A DNA stretch of 16,640 nt, from NCBI GenBank assembly GCA_008975185.1, contig BFAU01000080.1, positions 1-16,640 on the forward strand, read 5' to 3'. Origin of the DNA: a bacterium MnTg04 (GTDB taxonomy: Bacteria; Pseudomonadota; Gammaproteobacteria; Steroidobacterales; MnTg04). Below are positions 15,522 through 16,640 of this stretch, in pieces; within the stretch, counting starts at the first letter, position 1, and every line of letters begins with the position of its first letter. The position numbers and the translations under genes were made by a program. The notes under the pieces were generated by a model. That model searched no databases. It saw only the letters and a program-made list of their open reading frames with translations, and was not told the DNA's origin.

Positions 15522-15827
15522 ATGTCGCATATGACACTCAGGATACTCATCATATGTCTGGCATTGGCCGGGCCGGCGGAGGCTTTCGCCACGGAAGCGG
15601 CGCGCGGTTATCAGGCGCACGGCAGGCCAATCCACCGGCTGGTGCAAAACGAAAGCTTCACGCTGGACCAGGCAGTGGACAAAGTCAGGGCGAGATATGG
15701 CGGAAGGATTATCAAGGCCAGCACCCGGCGACAAAAAGACCGTCTCGTTCACATCATAAAAATTCTTGGCGACGATGGCCGCGTCCACACCGTGCGGGTT
15801 GACGGGATCGACGGACGGATACTTTAG
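15522..15827 (+). CDS. Small exported PepSY-like protein
   Basis: The 101-residue product has a signal peptide (RILIICLALAGPAEAFA, cleavage near residue 23). About 56 residues at the end look like a PepSY domain: SFTLDQAVDKVRARYGGRII, then a short basic stretch, then VHIIKILGDDGRVHTVRVDG. PepSY proteins are periplasmic and often inhibit peptidases or accompany two-component sensors. The response regulator begins three bases after its stop, so cotranscription is nearly certain and a sensory or modulatory role for the kinase is inferred. ATG 15522 was chosen; ATG 15531 three codons later is equally possible. Neither has a clear Shine-Dalgarno. Confidence 0.75.
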   Translation: MSHMTLRILIICLALAGPAEAFATEAARGYQAHGRPIHRLVQNESFTLDQAVDKVRARYGGRIIKASTRRQKDRLVHIIKILGDDGRVHTVRVDGIDGRIL

Positions 15828-15830
15828 ACC

Positions 15831-16511
15831 ATGCGTTTGTTGATCGTGGAGGACGACGCCGTACTTCAAGGCAGCCTGGCCGAACAATTGAGAGAAGCCG
15901 GCCATGTCGTCGATACTGCGGGAGACGGCAAGGAGGGGCTGTATTTCGCGGAGGAATTCAAGCCGGATCTCGCAATTATCGATCTGGGCTTGCCGATCAT
16001 GTCGGGGATGGATTTGATCCGCGTGATACGCGAAAAGGAACTCAGCTTCCCGATACTGATATTGACGGCCCGGGATCGCTGGCAGGAAAAAGTCGATGGC
16101 TTGTCCGCGGGGGCGGACGATTATCTGACCAAACCGTTTCAGCTCGAAGAACTGATCGCCAGGGTAAATGCCCTGATCCGGCGGGCCGCGGGTTTTGCCA
16201 GCCCGGTTATTTCATGTGGCCTGGTCAGCATGGACACATCTGCGCAAAACGTAACGGTTGCCGGCGAGGAAGTTGTCCTGACGGCGTTCGAGTATCGATT
16301 GCTCGAATGCCTGATGCTGAGCGCGGGCCGGGTGATATCGAAGGCCGAGCTGACCGATCGTCTGTATGACCAGGACTTCGAAAGGGAAAGCAACGTCATC
16401 GAGGTCCTGGTCGGCCGCTTGCGGCGCAAGCTCGATCCGGAAAACAGCACCAATCCCATCGAAACCTTGCGTGGGCGAGGATACCGCTTCAACCTCGAGA
16501 CCACAGACTGA
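15831..16511 (+). CDS. PhoP-like OmpR-family response regulator
   Basis: A transcription regulator controlled by phosphorylation from a sensor kinase. The 226-residue product has a receiver domain (1 to about 118) with acidic pocket Glu7-Asp8-Asp9, phosphoacceptor Asp51 in IIDLGLP, Thr79 and Lys101 in KPF. A winged-helix DNA-binding domain (about 125-223) has TAFEYRLLE, the recognition helix NVIEVLVGRLRRKL and the wing TLRGRGYRF. The stretch LTARDRWQEKVDGLSAGADD followed by RRAAGFASPVIS is closest to what I know of PhoP, so a PhoP-type role in envelope or divalent-cation stress is inferred, not proven. Its stop shares one base with the kinase start (TGATG). Confidence 0.93.
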   Translation: MRLLIVEDDAVLQGSLAEQLREAGHVVDTAGDGKEGLYFAEEFKPDLAIIDLGLPIMSGMDLIRVIREKELSFPILILTARDRWQEKVDGLSAGADDYLTKPFQLEELIARVNALIRRAAGFASPVISCGLVSMDTSAQNVTVAGEEVVLTAFEYRLLECLMLSAGRVISKAELTDRLYDQDFERESNVIEVLVGRLRRKLDPENSTNPIETLRGRGYRFNLETTD

Positions 16512-16640
16512 TGCAGTCGATGAGCCGGAGACTGCTTCTGTCCAGCACCTTGTTGCTGGTCGTGCTTCTCGTCGCCTCCGGCATCATTCTGGATACTGCG
16601 TTCCTCTACGCTGGCCACCAGGCACTTGAAGATTTGCTGG
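16511..16640 (+). CDS. Sensor histidine kinase, N-terminal fragment
   Basis: ATG 16511 overlaps the last base of the response regulator stop and opens a frame of 43 complete codons to the window edge. It begins MQSMSRRLLLSSTLLLVVLL, a positively charged start followed by a membrane helix at about residues 8-26. Then come ILDTAFLYAGHQALEDLL, typical of the periplasmic start of PhoQ/QseC-like kinases. Kinase domains lie outside the window, so the call rests on position and this N terminus. Confidence 0.75.
   Translation, partial: MQSMSRRLLLSSTLLLVVLLVASGIILDTAFLYAGHQALEDLL

Overview
The window looks like a moderately GC-rich gammaproteobacterial chromosome segment. The evidence is the NudJ-MnmA pair, a PurB of E. 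coli type, class II fumarase, a PhoP-like regulator and several outer-membrane or secreted proteins. I cannot name a genus. No tRNA, rRNA, CRISPR array, insertion sequence or phage gene was seen. No gap between genes exceeds 180 bases, and coding density is high.

Layout. (1) Bases 1-4213, minus strand: a probable nudJ - mnmA - acnA operon (Nudix phosphatase, tRNA 2-thiouridylase, aconitase A cut by the window edge). (2) Bases 4214-9892, plus strand: an accessory surface or secretion cluster. It holds a TPR plus beta-barrel outer-membrane protein of Slam/DUF560 type, an exported protein joining a FecR domain to a C-terminal TbpB-like barrel, and a large HYR/cadherin-like lipoprotein. (3) Bases 9931-11793, minus strand: purB followed by a small unrecognised (possibly DUF7931-type) gene. 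(4) Bases 11923-14796, plus strand: fumC, a NudL-type CoA pyrophosphatase and mazG. (5) Bases 14929-16640, plus strand: a glycine-zipper envelope protein, a PepSY-like exported protein, a PhoP-like response regulator and the start of its sensor kinase.

The most interesting part is bases 4214-7419. The barrel protein resembles Slam translocons (proposed type XI secretion), which move TbpB-barrel proteins across the outer membrane. The next gene encodes an exported protein whose last ~130 residues have the look of that client barrel. It has an ordinary signal peptide rather than a lipobox, so I infer a soluble or released client carrying a FecR domain. Both genes are preceded by good CRP/Vfr/Clp-type sites (TGTGA-N6-TCACR), each placed 29.5 bases before a possible -10 box. 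That is the geometry of class II activation. The pair may therefore be a catabolite- or cyclic-nucleotide-controlled secretion unit.

This cluster lies between nudJ-mnmA and purB, which in E. coli are close neighbours (nudJ-mnmA-hflD-purB). No hflD is present here. The core genes concern TCA-cycle steps (AcnA, FumC), purine synthesis (PurB), tRNA thiolation (MnmA) and nucleotide house-cleaning (NudJ, NudL-like, MazG). All functional calls come from reading the translations. No database search was run.
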